Shown: one piece after another, positions 1-6,968 of the stretch | How positions within the stretch are numbered: position 1 is the first letter of the stretch | How the letters are laid out: each line of letters starts with the position of its first letter | Source of the DNA: Deltaproteobacteria bacterium | GTDB taxonomy: Bacteria > Myxococcota_A > Polyangia > Haliangiales > Haliangiaceae | Length of the DNA: 7,557 nt | Direction of reading: 5' to 3' | Assembly (NCBI GenBank): GCA_013696695.1 | Contig: JACCYD010000001.1 | Location: forward strand, 1 to 7,557 | Notes under the pieces: model-generated | Told to the model about the DNA's origin: nothing | The model's database searches: none | The model's input: the letters and a program-made list of their open reading frames with translations, nothing else | Position numbers and translations under genes: made by a program

Positions 1-406
1 ACGTCAGCGGCGTGCGCAGCTCGTGGGACATCACCTGCGCGAACTCGGCGCGACGGCGCGCGACGTCGGCGGTATCGCCCATGTCGCGCAGCACGACGAT
101 CGCACCGACGGGCTGGCCGTCCTCCATCAGCGGCGTGACCACCGAGTGCAGCACGCGATCACCGATCCGGACCTCTTCGCGGACCGGTTGGTTCTCCGTC
201 GCGGCGAGATCGAACGGATAGAACCCGACGACGTCCTTGAGGTACGTCGTGTCGATGTCGAGCTCCAGCTGGATGCCGAGCATCTCGCGCGCCGCGCGAT
301 TCACGAACACCGCACCGCTGCGCGTATCGGCGACGAGGGCGCCGTCGGCCATTGCCGACACTGCGGACTGCAGTGCTTCGAGGCCCAGCGGCATGTGAGC
401 GATCAT
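1..406 (-). CDS. PAS-domain sensor histidine kinase, N-terminal part (C-terminus beyond left edge)
   Basis: This is the N-terminal 135 codons of a two-component sensor kinase, reading leftwards off the window. Residues about 10-110 look like a PAS fold (GALVADTRSGAVFVNRAARE, later VGAIVVLRDMGD). This is followed by a HisKA H-box, AEFAQVMSHELRTPLT, with the predicted phospho-accepting His at residue 128. By family knowledge, such kinases autophosphorylate this His using a C-terminal HATPase domain, which would lie outside the window, and pass the phosphate to a response regulator. There is no signal peptide or membrane segment before the PAS domain, so the visible part looks cytosolic. The start is ATG at 406. 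An in-frame ATG at 394 is an alternative, and neither has a clear Shine-Dalgarno. The stimulus and the partner regulator are not visible. Domain identity is secure; the exact start is not. Confidence 0.9.
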   Translation of the reverse strand, partial: MIAHMPLGLEALQSAVSAMADGALVADTRSGAVFVNRAAREMLGIQLELDIDTTYLKDVVGFYPFDLAATENQPVREEVRIGDRVLHSVVTPLMEDGQPVGAIVVLRDMGDTADVARRRAEFAQVMSHELRTPLT

Positions 407-826
407 ACCCAAATCGCCAGGGGTGCGCTGCTTGCAATGCCGGCTGCTAGTGCGACCGGGTAGGACTCGCCTGGGTCAAAACGACTGATATCCGAGCATC
501 ACGGAGTAGGTCTCGAGGGGACCTCCTCTCATTGGCATCCGAAACGAGGTCATCTCGAGTGACAGGCTCGCTCCGCTGTGGCCGCAGGCGCGGGCGTGGG
601 CATCACAGGCCCACACGTGTGCAACGCGTGAATCGCCGCCAACGTGGTGTTCCGCGTGCAGCCGCGAGCGGAACGTCAGTCCGAATCTCGTCGCCGCCAA
701 CGGTCTCGATGACCACGACGCGTGGTAGCGGCCTCGCGGTCGCGATGCCGTCCGTTTGGGCCACGACCATCGACTGTGTGTGCGCGGTCGAGAGGCACCG
801 GCGGCGCGTTCCTCACAGTCGCGTGG
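407..826. other. 420-base spacer without a confident gene
   Basis: This stretch separates the lipoprotein gene from the kinase gene, which lie on the same strand. All frames were inspected. Most readings are arginine-rich, as expected of non-coding GC-rich DNA. The only suggestive reading is the minus-strand tail described separately at 476-700. It contains a perfect palindrome CACACGTGTG (612-621) and a perfect 7-bp inverted repeat, GTTCCGC (649-655) with GCGGAAC (668-674). No convincing terminator or promoter was found. Confidence 0.6.
476..700 (-). pseudogene. possible C-terminal remnant of an outer-membrane beta-barrel protein
   Basis: The frame ends in SGASLSLEMTSFRMPM, a short RGGP turn, then LETYSVMLGYQSF and a stop. 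Two strands of alternating polarity around a tight turn, with a C-terminal Phe, resemble the closing strands and assembly signal of outer-membrane barrels. A further strand-like stretch, RFGLTFRSRLHAEH, lies upstream. The reading stays open back to the lipoprotein stop at 827 and is in the same frame as that gene, but residues upstream of about 690 are Arg-rich and unlike a protein. No ATG or ribosome site was found, only a TTG at 700. A second minus-strand frame (beginning MVVAQTDGIATARPLPRVVV, ending near 608) overlaps its upstream part and also looks slightly protein-like. A frameshifted, decayed gene is therefore possible. It may equally be chance. Confidence 0.25.
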
Positions 827-1426
827 CTAGGTGTCGATCTGGGGCTCGATCATCGCTGCTACGGTTGCGGACTTTTCGATCGTTCGATCCTTGGTCCCGA
901 CCGTCACCGTGACTCGCACCAGGAACTTCTTCGTCTGCGCGTTGTAGCGGCCCTTCACCAGCTTGTCCCAGTTCGGGGTTGCCAGGATGTAGCTGGTCTG
1001 CAGGGTCTCGGATGGGCCGACCGCTTCGGTCCACTTGTCGTACTTCTTGCCGTTCCATTTGCTCGGCAGGCGCGAGGCCATCACCTCGAGCAGCTTGCCC
1101 TTGTCGTCGAGTAGCTCGACCTTCTTGATCTTGATCGTCGTGGCCTTCGTGGCCGCGTTGGTCTTGAGCAAGAGTTGCATCGATGTCTGTGCACAGTCGT
1201 TGTGCCCGGAGCTCCTCGCCGCGTCGAGGTCGGCATCGGGGGCCCGGCGCCGTTCTTGCGCGTCCTTGGCATCGGCGAGCTTGGCCGGGGGTGGTAACGC
1301 GTTACCGCAATCATCACCCAGCGTCACCGAGGCGAGCTCGACGACGACCTCGGGCGTCGGCCCGGCATCGCTCGATCCACATGCCGCCAGCGTCACCGTC
1401 ATCAACACCCTCAACAGTCGTGACAT
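827..1426 (-). CDS. small putative lipoprotein of unknown function
   Basis: This encodes a 199-residue protein. The N-terminus MSRLLRVLMTVTLAAC has basic residues, a short hydrophobic stretch and a lipobox L13-A14-A15-C16. It should therefore be lipid-modified on Cys16 and anchored in the outer or inner membrane, facing the periplasm or the surface. Residue 17 is Gly, so there is no Asp retention signal at +2. The mature part has a charged, probably flexible segment (about 51-75) between Cys40 and Cys78, which could form a disulfide. Beta-rich alternating segments follow (about 82-116 and 163-193), suggesting an Ig-like sandwich. I do not recognise the family. The ATG is 20 bases downstream of the MdlB-like stop with only a weak TAGG upstream, so co-transcription or translational coupling with the exporter is likely. 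It could be an accessory of the pump, but nothing in its sequence shows that. Confidence 0.8.
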   Translation of the reverse strand: MSRLLRVLMTVTLAACGSSDAGPTPEVVVELASVTLGDDCGNALPPPAKLADAKDAQERRRAPDADLDAARSSGHNDCAQTSMQLLLKTNAATKATTIKIKKVELLDDKGKLLEVMASRLPSKWNGKKYDKWTEAVGPSETLQTSYILATPNWDKLVKGRYNAQTKKFLVRVTVTVGTKDRTIEKSATVAAMIEPQIDT

Positions 1427-1446
1427 CCGACGAGCCTACCAGGCCG

Positions 1447-3267
1447 TCAGTGGTCTTGCCGCCGGAACGTACGCTCGAGGGCGGCGTAGAAGCCTCCCTT
1501 GGCCACCAGCTCGTCGTGGGTGCCCTGTTCGACCACGATACCCTTGTCCATGACGACGATCAGATCGGCGTTGCGGATCGTCGATAGGCGGTGGGCGATC
1601 ACCAGCGTCGTGCGATCGCGCATCAGCTCGGCGACGCCGCGCTCGATCAGCTCCTCGGCCTCGGGATCGACATGGGCGGTTGCCTCGTCGAGCACGAGCA
1701 CGTCGGGATTGCGGAGCAGGGCGCGCGCGAACGCCGCCAGCTGGCGCTCGCCCGCCGAGAAGTTCGAGCCGCGCTCGGCGACCGTGGCATCGAGCCCGTC
1801 GCCGCGTCGGGCGAGCGCGCGATCGAGGCCAACGCGGCGGACCGCGTCGTCGATGCGGGCCTCGTCGTAATCCCTGCTGAGCGTGATGTTGTCGCGCAGC
1901 GAGCCAGCAAACAGGATGACGTCCTGCGAGACCACCGTGATTCGCTCGCGAAGCTCGGCGAGCGGCAGCGAGCGGATGTCGACGCCGTCGAGCTTGACGT
2001 CGCCGCGCTGGTGCTCGTAGAGCCGGGTCAGCAACTTGATCACGGTCGACTTGCCGGAGCCGGTGGCGCCGACCACGGCGACCGTCGCGCCGCGGGGAAC
2101 CTTGACGTCGACGCCGCGCAGCACCGGCTCGGCGCCGTAGCTGAAGTGAACGCCCGCCATCTCGATCGCGGGTGCCGTCGGATCCGGTGCAGGAGCCACC
2201 GTCGCCTTGACGTCGCCGCCGTCCCACTCCTTGGTGTCGAGGAGCTGGAAGATGCGCTCGCTCGCCGCCATCGCGCCCTGCATGACGGCGTACTTGGCCG
2301 ACAGGTCCTTCACCGGAATGAAGAACCGATTGATGTAGTCGATGAACACGACAACGATGCCGATCATCGCGATCGAGCTCGTGCGGTGCCCCGCCGCGTA
2401 CCAGATCACGACCGCGATCGCGACCGAGCCGATCGCTTCGACCAGCGCATACATCGAGGCGTCGGCCTTGATCTGGCCGAGGTACGCGTCGCGGTGGCCC
2501 GCGTTGATCTCGTCGTACTCCTTCGTCGCGGTCGGGCCGCGGCCGAGCAGCTGGACGACGCGGATGCCGGTCAGGTGCTCCTGCGCGAACGCGTTCATCG
2601 CCGCGAGTCGCACGCGGATCTGCCGGAACGATGCGCGCATCAAGCGGCGCGCGTACTCGACGAGCACGATCAGGAACGGCAACGTCGCGAACGTCAGCAG
2701 CGCGAGCTGCCAGTCGATGATCAGCATTACCACGATGATCGCGAGCATTTTGATGAAGTCCGCGATCAGCGTGATCGCGCCCTGCGCGAACATCTCGTTG
2801 AGGCTCTCGATGTCGTTCGTCATCCGCGTCATCAGTCGACCGACCGGAATGCGGTCGAAGAACGCGGCGCGTTGTGCGAGCACGTGATCGAAGATCGCGA
2901 TTCGCAGGGCGTGCATCGTGCGCTGCCCGGCCAGCTGCAGAAACCAGGTCTCGCAGAAACCGGTGCCGCCCTGTGCGACCACCAACGAGAGATAGATCGC
3001 CGCGTCCACCGGCAGGGCACCGATGTTGTTGCCGAGCATGTGCTCGACCAGCGCGTACCGAAATAACGCCGGCTGCGCGAGCTCGAACGCGATCGTCAGC
3101 GGCATGAACAGCGCCCACGCCAGTAGCAGCTTCCAGTGCGGCCGGATGAACGGCCACAGCCGCTTCATCAACGCGACGTCGTACGCCTTGCCGAGCACCA
3201 CCTCTTCGGGTGCAGCGGGTGCCGTGGAGGGCGGCGTGCGGCCAGGAGCGGGAGCCAGGATCGCCAT
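1447..3267 (-). CDS. ABC half-exporter, MdlB/YheH-type (canonical Walker B, deviant signature)
   Basis: This 606-residue type IV ABC exporter half has an N-terminal six-helix membrane domain (helices roughly at 47-69, 84-114, 164-184, 187-204, 275-291 and 298-319) and a C-terminal ATPase domain. Visible motifs are Walker A GATGSGKST (400-408), Q-loop Gln448, signature NFSAGERQ (502-509) in place of LSGGQ, Walker B LVLDE with catalytic Glu528, and H-loop His559. It lies in the inner membrane and should pair with the upstream half-transporter to export an unknown lipophilic or toxic compound. ATG 3267 is chosen because GAGGAG lies 7 bases upstream. An in-frame GTG at 3303 would add 12 residues but lacks such a site. 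It follows the MdlA-like gene after 130 bases that carry repeats, and precedes the lipoprotein gene by 20 bases. Confidence 0.95.
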   Translation of the reverse strand: MAILAPAPGRTPPSTAPAAPEEVVLGKAYDVALMKRLWPFIRPHWKLLLAWALFMPLTIAFELAQPALFRYALVEHMLGNNIGALPVDAAIYLSLVVAQGGTGFCETWFLQLAGQRTMHALRIAIFDHVLAQRAAFFDRIPVGRLMTRMTNDIESLNEMFAQGAITLIADFIKMLAIIVVMLIIDWQLALLTFATLPFLIVLVEYARRLMRASFRQIRVRLAAMNAFAQEHLTGIRVVQLLGRGPTATKEYDEINAGHRDAYLGQIKADASMYALVEAIGSVAIAVVIWYAAGHRTSSIAMIGIVVVFIDYINRFFIPVKDLSAKYAVMQGAMAASERIFQLLDTKEWDGGDVKATVAPAPDPTAPAIEMAGVHFSYGAEPVLRGVDVKVPRGATVAVVGATGSGKSTVIKLLTRLYEHQRGDVKLDGVDIRSLPLAELRERITVVSQDVILFAGSLRDNITLSRDYDEARIDDAVRRVGLDRALARRGDGLDATVAERGSNFSAGERQLAAFARALLRNPDVLVLDEATAHVDPEAEELIERGVAELMRDRTTLVIAHRLSTIRNADLIVVMDKGIVVEQGTHDELVAKGGFYAALERTFRRQDH

Positions 3268-3291
3268 CAGTGGGCTCCTCGCCGCCCACTG
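3268..3291 (-). promoter_or_regulatory. Shine-Dalgarno presented in a hairpin loop directly before the MdlB-like ATG
   Basis: In the transcript, CAGUGGGC and GCCCACUG form a perfect 8-bp stem. The 8-base loop is GGCGAGGA, and the stem ends at the base before the AUG. The Shine-Dalgarno GAGGAG (3275-3280) covers the loop plus one stem base, 7 bases from the start codon. The pairing is read directly from sequence. That it tunes translation of this second exporter subunit is inference. Confidence 0.6.
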
Positions 3292-3310
3292 CCTTTCAAG
3301 CACTTGACTA

Positions 3311-3392
3311 CCCGTTTCCGGACCGTGACCCCCTGTTTCCGGACCGTGGTTCCGGTAACTGCAAGAAGCTCAGGTTCCAACTCCCGAACTGG
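3311..3392 (+). repeat. two clear and one degenerate copy of the TTCCGGACCGTGGTTCC repeat between exporter genes
   Basis: TTCCGGACCGTG occurs at 3316-3327 and again at 3337-3348, a spacing of 21 bases; both copies are preceded by a CCC-(T)GTT run. The second copy continues to GGTTCCGG and so contains the full palindrome (3337-3355). A decayed third copy, GTTCCAACTCCCGAACTGG, lies at 3374-3392. It aligns with the GTTCCAATTCCGGACCGTGG segment downstream of the TolC gene (7171-7190). The array fills most of the 130-base gap between the two half-transporter genes and would be part of their shared mRNA. Confidence 0.85.
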
Positions 3393-3397
3393 CAGCA

Positions 3398-5317
3398 TCA
3401 GCTGGCCTCTCGTTGCGCCGTGAGCTCGGTGTCGAGTTGGGTGCGATAGAGCTCGGAGTACAGGCCGCCCTGGGCGAGGAGTTGCGTGTGGGTGCCGCGG
3501 GCGACAACCTTGCCCTGATCGAGCACCACGATCTGATCGGCATCCTTGATCGCGGCGATGCGGTGCGAGATCAACACCGCGGTGCGGCCGTGCATCACGG
3601 CGCGCAAGTTCTTGAGGATCTTGCGCTCGGTCTCGGCATCGACCGAAGACAGCGAATCGTCGAGGACCAGCAGCCGCGGCGCGGCGGCGAGCGCGCGGGC
3701 GAGGGCGACCCGCTGGCGTTGGCCGCCCGACAACGTGATGCCGCGCTCGCCGACGATCGTCGCGAGGCCTTCGGGCATCACCGCGAGATCGCGATCCAGA
3801 CCGGCCGATTCAGATGCGGCAATCACCTTCGCGTCGTCGCGCAGGTCCTGCTTTTCGGCAGCCGCGCCCATCGCCTCGAGCTCCCTGGCTCGCGCGGCCG
3901 GGATCGCCGAGCCGCCGCCATAACCCATCGCGATGTTGTCGGCGATGGTCGTCGAAAATAAGAAAGCTTCCTGCGGTGCATAGCCGATCTGCGAGCGCAC
4001 CGACTCGAGTGGCAGCGTCGTGACGTCGCGGCCGTCAACAAACACCGTACCCTCGGGAACCTTGATCAGGCGGCACAACGCGTCAACCAGCGTGCTCTTG
4101 CCACTGCCGGTGCGGCCGACCACCGCGGTGATCGTGCTGGGCTCCATCGTCAGGTCGATGCCATCGAGCAACTTGCGCTCGCCGATCGCAATCGTGAGCC
4201 CTTTGATCTCGACGCGCGCGGGCTTGGCGGTCACCTCGAGGGGAGCTGCGGTGCCAGAGGGGATTTCCGGCTTCTCGTCCTGTAGCTGCACGAGGCGCAC
4301 CCATGATGCGCGGCCGCGCTGGACGAGCGCGAGCATGAAGCCGAGGGTCAAGGTCGGCCACACCAGGCGCGCGAGGTAGCCGGAGAACGCGACGATCTCA
4401 CCCTTGCTCATGTCGCCCTGGATCAGCGCGCGACCCCCGAACAAGATCAGGATTGCCATCCCGAGCGCGGCGAGCGAGTTCAGCATCGGCCCGAGCTGGA
4501 TACGGACCTTCGACGCTTCCATGTTCTGCGCTAGCAGCTTGTGGCTGCGCTCGACGAAGCCTTTACGGCGCACGTCCTCTAGCCCGTAGGTCTTGATCAC
4601 CTGGATGGCGCCGAGGTCTTCCTGAATGTGTGACGACAGCGCGCCGAGCTCGGCCTGGACGCCGCGCATCGTCGAGTAGATCCTCCGGCTCATCGCCTGA
4701 CCCACGATGTAGATCAGCGGGAACGGCAAGATCGCCCACAGCGTGACGATCGGATCCGTGGCGATCATGACGCCGAGCACGGTGACGAACGCGACGATCG
4801 CGTTGATCAGATTGAGGAGGCCGGCACCCCACATCGCGCGCACGGTCTGCACGTCATTGGTGAGTCGCGACATCACGTCGCCCGTCGGATGCGTCCGGTA
4901 GTACGCCGGCGACAACGTCATCAGGTGGCCGAACAGGTCGGACCGCAGATCGTACTCGGCTGCGCGTGCGGCATTGAAGATCCAGATCCGCGAGACGATC
5001 CGCGTGATCGCAGTGATCACTGCGAACCCGGCGAGCAGGGCGATCAACACGAAAATGTAGTCGTACAGCTCGCGTCTGACCCCACCGCCGGTCATCTGGT
5101 CGATCGCGAGCACGATCGGATCCGCATCGGCGCCGGTTGCGTCGATGGCGTCGACGGCGCGTTTCAAGGTCTCGGGGATCCCGAGATAGAACACGTTCGT
5201 CAGCAGCAGCATGACGACGCCACGGACCATCGCTCCGCGATACGGCTTCAGGTAACCGAGCGAGCTGCGCGTGGCGGCTTCTTCACTCATGGACTGCGAG
5301 GACGGACGCGCCGACAT
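3398..5317 (-). CDS. ABC half-exporter, MdlA/YheI-type (canonical signature, Asp at catalytic Glu position)
   Basis: This 639-residue half-exporter has six membrane helices (roughly 30-48, 86-108, 165-186, 189-209, 274-296 and 305-331), then an ATPase domain. Motifs are Walker A GRTGSGKST (401-409), Q-loop Gln449, canonical LSGGQ (529-533), Walker B LLVLDD (549-554) with Asp554 where the catalytic Glu normally sits, and H-loop His585. Known heterodimeric exporters such as TM287/288 and BmrCD also have one subunit with this substitution. Pairing with the downstream MdlB-like protein is therefore very likely. The segment between the Asn-Ile after the Q-loop (about 461) and LSGGQ is about 20 residues longer than in MsbA-like proteins, with a Gly-rich start (GYGGGS) and a charged stretch. 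ATG 5317 is taken as the start. ATG 5290 also fits, and neither has a Shine-Dalgarno. The substrate cannot be read from sequence. Confidence 0.95.
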   Translation of the reverse strand: MSARPSSQSMSEEAATRSSLGYLKPYRGAMVRGVVMLLLTNVFYLGIPETLKRAVDAIDATGADADPIVLAIDQMTGGGVRRELYDYIFVLIALLAGFAVITAITRIVSRIWIFNAARAAEYDLRSDLFGHLMTLSPAYYRTHPTGDVMSRLTNDVQTVRAMWGAGLLNLINAIVAFVTVLGVMIATDPIVTLWAILPFPLIYIVGQAMSRRIYSTMRGVQAELGALSSHIQEDLGAIQVIKTYGLEDVRRKGFVERSHKLLAQNMEASKVRIQLGPMLNSLAALGMAILILFGGRALIQGDMSKGEIVAFSGYLARLVWPTLTLGFMLALVQRGRASWVRLVQLQDEKPEIPSGTAAPLEVTAKPARVEIKGLTIAIGERKLLDGIDLTMEPSTITAVVGRTGSGKSTLVDALCRLIKVPEGTVFVDGRDVTTLPLESVRSQIGYAPQEAFLFSTTIADNIAMGYGGGSAIPAARARELEAMGAAAEKQDLRDDAKVIAASESAGLDRDLAVMPEGLATIVGERGITLSGGQRQRVALARALAAAPRLLVLDDSLSSVDAETERKILKNLRAVMHGRTAVLISHRIAAIKDADQIVVLDQGKVVARGTHTQLLAQGGLYSELYRTQLDTELTAQREAS

Positions 5318-5347
5318 TACCAAGAATAGGCGTACGATCGCGGCGAC
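5318..5347. promoter_or_regulatory. 30-base divergent start region between exporter and TolC-family gene
   Basis: Only 30 bases separate the two divergent ATGs, or 57 if the exporter starts at 5290. Neither gene shows a Shine-Dalgarno here. On the minus strand TATTCT (5323-5328) matches the TANNNT form of a -10 box and ends 5 bases before ATG 5317, which would suit a leaderless mRNA. On the plus strand TACGAT (5333-5338) lies 9 bases before ATG 5348. No convincing -35 box fits either, so promoter calls are tentative. Overlapping promoters would let one regulator control pump and outer-membrane factor together. Confidence 0.35.
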
Positions 5348-6889
5348 ATGCGTCGTGCAATCGCCTCACTAGCACTCGTGATCTCCTCGTCCAGTGCGCG
5401 CGCGGATGAAACGTACGTGCCGCCGGACTTTCTTTCGGTCACGCCACCGCTCCCTAGCTCATTGGACGGGCCAACGACCTGGCGGCTGTCGTTGACAGAA
5501 GCCGTGCGCATCGCCGTCCGACAGAACCTCGATGTCGTGCTCGAGCGGCGCGCCGTTGAAGTGACGAAGCTCGCAGGCGACATCGCCGCCGGTGGTTTCG
5601 AGCCCACGATCAGCGCCGGCTACAACCACTCCGACGTGCTGTCACCGCCGGCCTCCGCGCAGGAGGGTGGCGCCGACGAGATCTTCAACGCGGTCGACGA
5701 TGCGTGGCGAATCTCGATCGATCAGCGCCTTCACTCCGCCACCCAGCTGTCTCTCGACTTCAACTCGGGCCGCGCCAAGTCATCGCTCGGTACAGCGGTT
5801 CAGCCACTCAACTATCGTTCCGTGCTCTCGCTCAGCGTTATCCAGCCACTGGCGCGCGGGTTCTCGACCGACCTCGCGATCCCCAAGCTCGAGATCCTCC
5901 GTGCCACGATCGCGAACGAGCGCGAGCGCCAGCAACTCACGATCACGATCACGGCGCTCGTCGACCGAACCGAGACCGCTTACTGGAACGTACTCCAGAC
6001 GCTCTACCGCTACGATCTCGCGCAGCGCTCCCAAAAGGCCGCGGACGATCAGCTGCTCCTCACCAACCGCCAGATCACCGCCGGCAACCTGCCATCGTCG
6101 GACCGCATCGGCGCCGAGTCGACCGTCGCACAACGCCGCCTCGAGCTCGTCGATGCCGAGCAGTCGATCCAGGCCGCCTTCGATGGCCTGCGTGCTGTGA
6201 TGAATTTGCCCCGCCCAGAGTGGGCGCGCGCCATCCTGCCCACCGACGTTCCGCGGTTCGCACCGATCGCGAGCTCTGCCGACGCAGCGATCGAGCTCGC
6301 CATCAAGCATCGTCCCGAGCTCGCGCAGGCCGGCCTCGACCTCAAGGTCTCGGACCTCACCGCGCGCAAGGCCGACAACGATCGCCTCCCGCAGCTCGAC
6401 CTTGGCCTCTCCGGCCAGCTGTTCGGTCAGGCGGCCACCTATGGAGGCGCGCTCTCGCAACTGTCCTCCGCGGACGCTCGTGGCTGGGCCGTGTTCGCGA
6501 ACCTGACGTGGGCACCGCTCCGTCGCGCGACCACCGCCGCCGCCGAGATCGCCAAGATCCAGCAACAGCAAACCCAGCTGCGGCGCGATCAACTCGTCCA
6601 GGCCGTCTGGATCGAGGTCCGCGACGCCGTGCGCAACCAGCAAGGCGCCGAGCGCCGCCTCGTCGCCGCTGCGCGCTTCCGCGACCTCGCGGAGAAGTCG
6701 CTGGAGATCGAGCAGCGCCGCTTCATCGCCGGCGAGTCGTCGAACATCGTCGTCGCACAGCGTCAGGATGCGCTCGCTGCGGCGCGGCTTGCCGAACTTG
6801 ATGCGCTTCTCGGCCACCGCCGTGCGGCGACCACGCTGCTCAAGGCAACCGGGCGTCTTCTCGAGGAACGGCGCATCGAGCTCAAGTGA
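5348..6889 (+). CDS. TolC-family outer-membrane efflux protein
   Basis: This 513-residue protein has a Sec signal peptide, MRRAIASLALVISSSSARA, with likely cleavage after Ala19. Two tandem outer-membrane-efflux repeats follow. The first opens with LSLTEAVRIAVRQN (about 47-60), carries beta segments near 84-95 and 120-165, and has long helices around 180-290. The second opens with AAIELAIKHRPELAQAGLDL (about 313-332), has beta segments near 349-390, and long Gln/Arg/Ala-rich helices at about 393-500. By family knowledge such proteins trimerise into an outer-membrane barrel with a periplasmic alpha-barrel tunnel and serve efflux pumps or type I secretion. Its divergent placement next to a heterodimeric ABC exporter suggests a shared substrate, but no periplasmic adaptor gene is in view. 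ATG 5348 is the only start that precedes a full signal peptide. A repeat region begins 8 bases after the stop. Confidence 0.93.
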   Translation: MRRAIASLALVISSSSARADETYVPPDFLSVTPPLPSSLDGPTTWRLSLTEAVRIAVRQNLDVVLERRAVEVTKLAGDIAAGGFEPTISAGYNHSDVLSPPASAQEGGADEIFNAVDDAWRISIDQRLHSATQLSLDFNSGRAKSSLGTAVQPLNYRSVLSLSVIQPLARGFSTDLAIPKLEILRATIANERERQQLTITITALVDRTETAYWNVLQTLYRYDLAQRSQKAADDQLLLTNRQITAGNLPSSDRIGAESTVAQRRLELVDAEQSIQAAFDGLRAVMNLPRPEWARAILPTDVPRFAPIASSADAAIELAIKHRPELAQAGLDLKVSDLTARKADNDRLPQLDLGLSGQLFGQAATYGGALSQLSSADARGWAVFANLTWAPLRRATTAAAEIAKIQQQQTQLRRDQLVQAVWIEVRDAVRNQQGAERRLVAAARFRDLAEKSLEIEQRRFIAGESSNIVVAQRQDALAAARLAELDALLGHRRAATTLLKATGRLLEERRIELK

Positions 6890-6896
6890 CGCTCGT

Positions 6897-6962
6897 CCCA
6901 CTTTCCGGACCGCCCACTTTCCGACCGCCCACTTTCCCCCCACTTTTCCGGACCGTGGTTCC
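6897..6962 (+). repeat. tandem CCCACTTTCCGGACCG repeat leading into the palindromic core
   Basis: CCCACTTTCCGGACCG (6897-6912) is followed by CCCACTTTCCGACCG (6913-6927), a shortened CCCACTTTCCCC (6928-6939), and a last copy from 6939 that runs into TTCCGGACCGTGGTTCC (6946-6962). It starts 8 bases beyond the TolC-family stop. The CCGGACCG part is shared with the palindromic core, so this looks like local expansion at one edge of the element. Confidence 0.85.
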
Positions 6963-6968
6963 ATGAGC

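Noticed and set aside
1591..3066. A 491-codon plus-strand frame antisense to the MdlB-like gene
   Set aside because: It has the His/Arg/Asp/Val-rich composition typical of antisense readings of GC-rich coding DNA, and no domain is visible.
1436..3289. A 617-codon minus-strand frame almost completely covering the MdlB-like gene
   Set aside because: It is a frame-shifted shadow: Arg-, Asp- and Gly-rich with no ABC motifs, whereas the 1447-3267 frame has all of them.
1447..3303. GTG start at 3303 for the MdlB-like gene
   Set aside because: The ATG at 3267 has GAGGAG at 7 bases, while the GTG has no ribosome site and would place the start inside the spacer.
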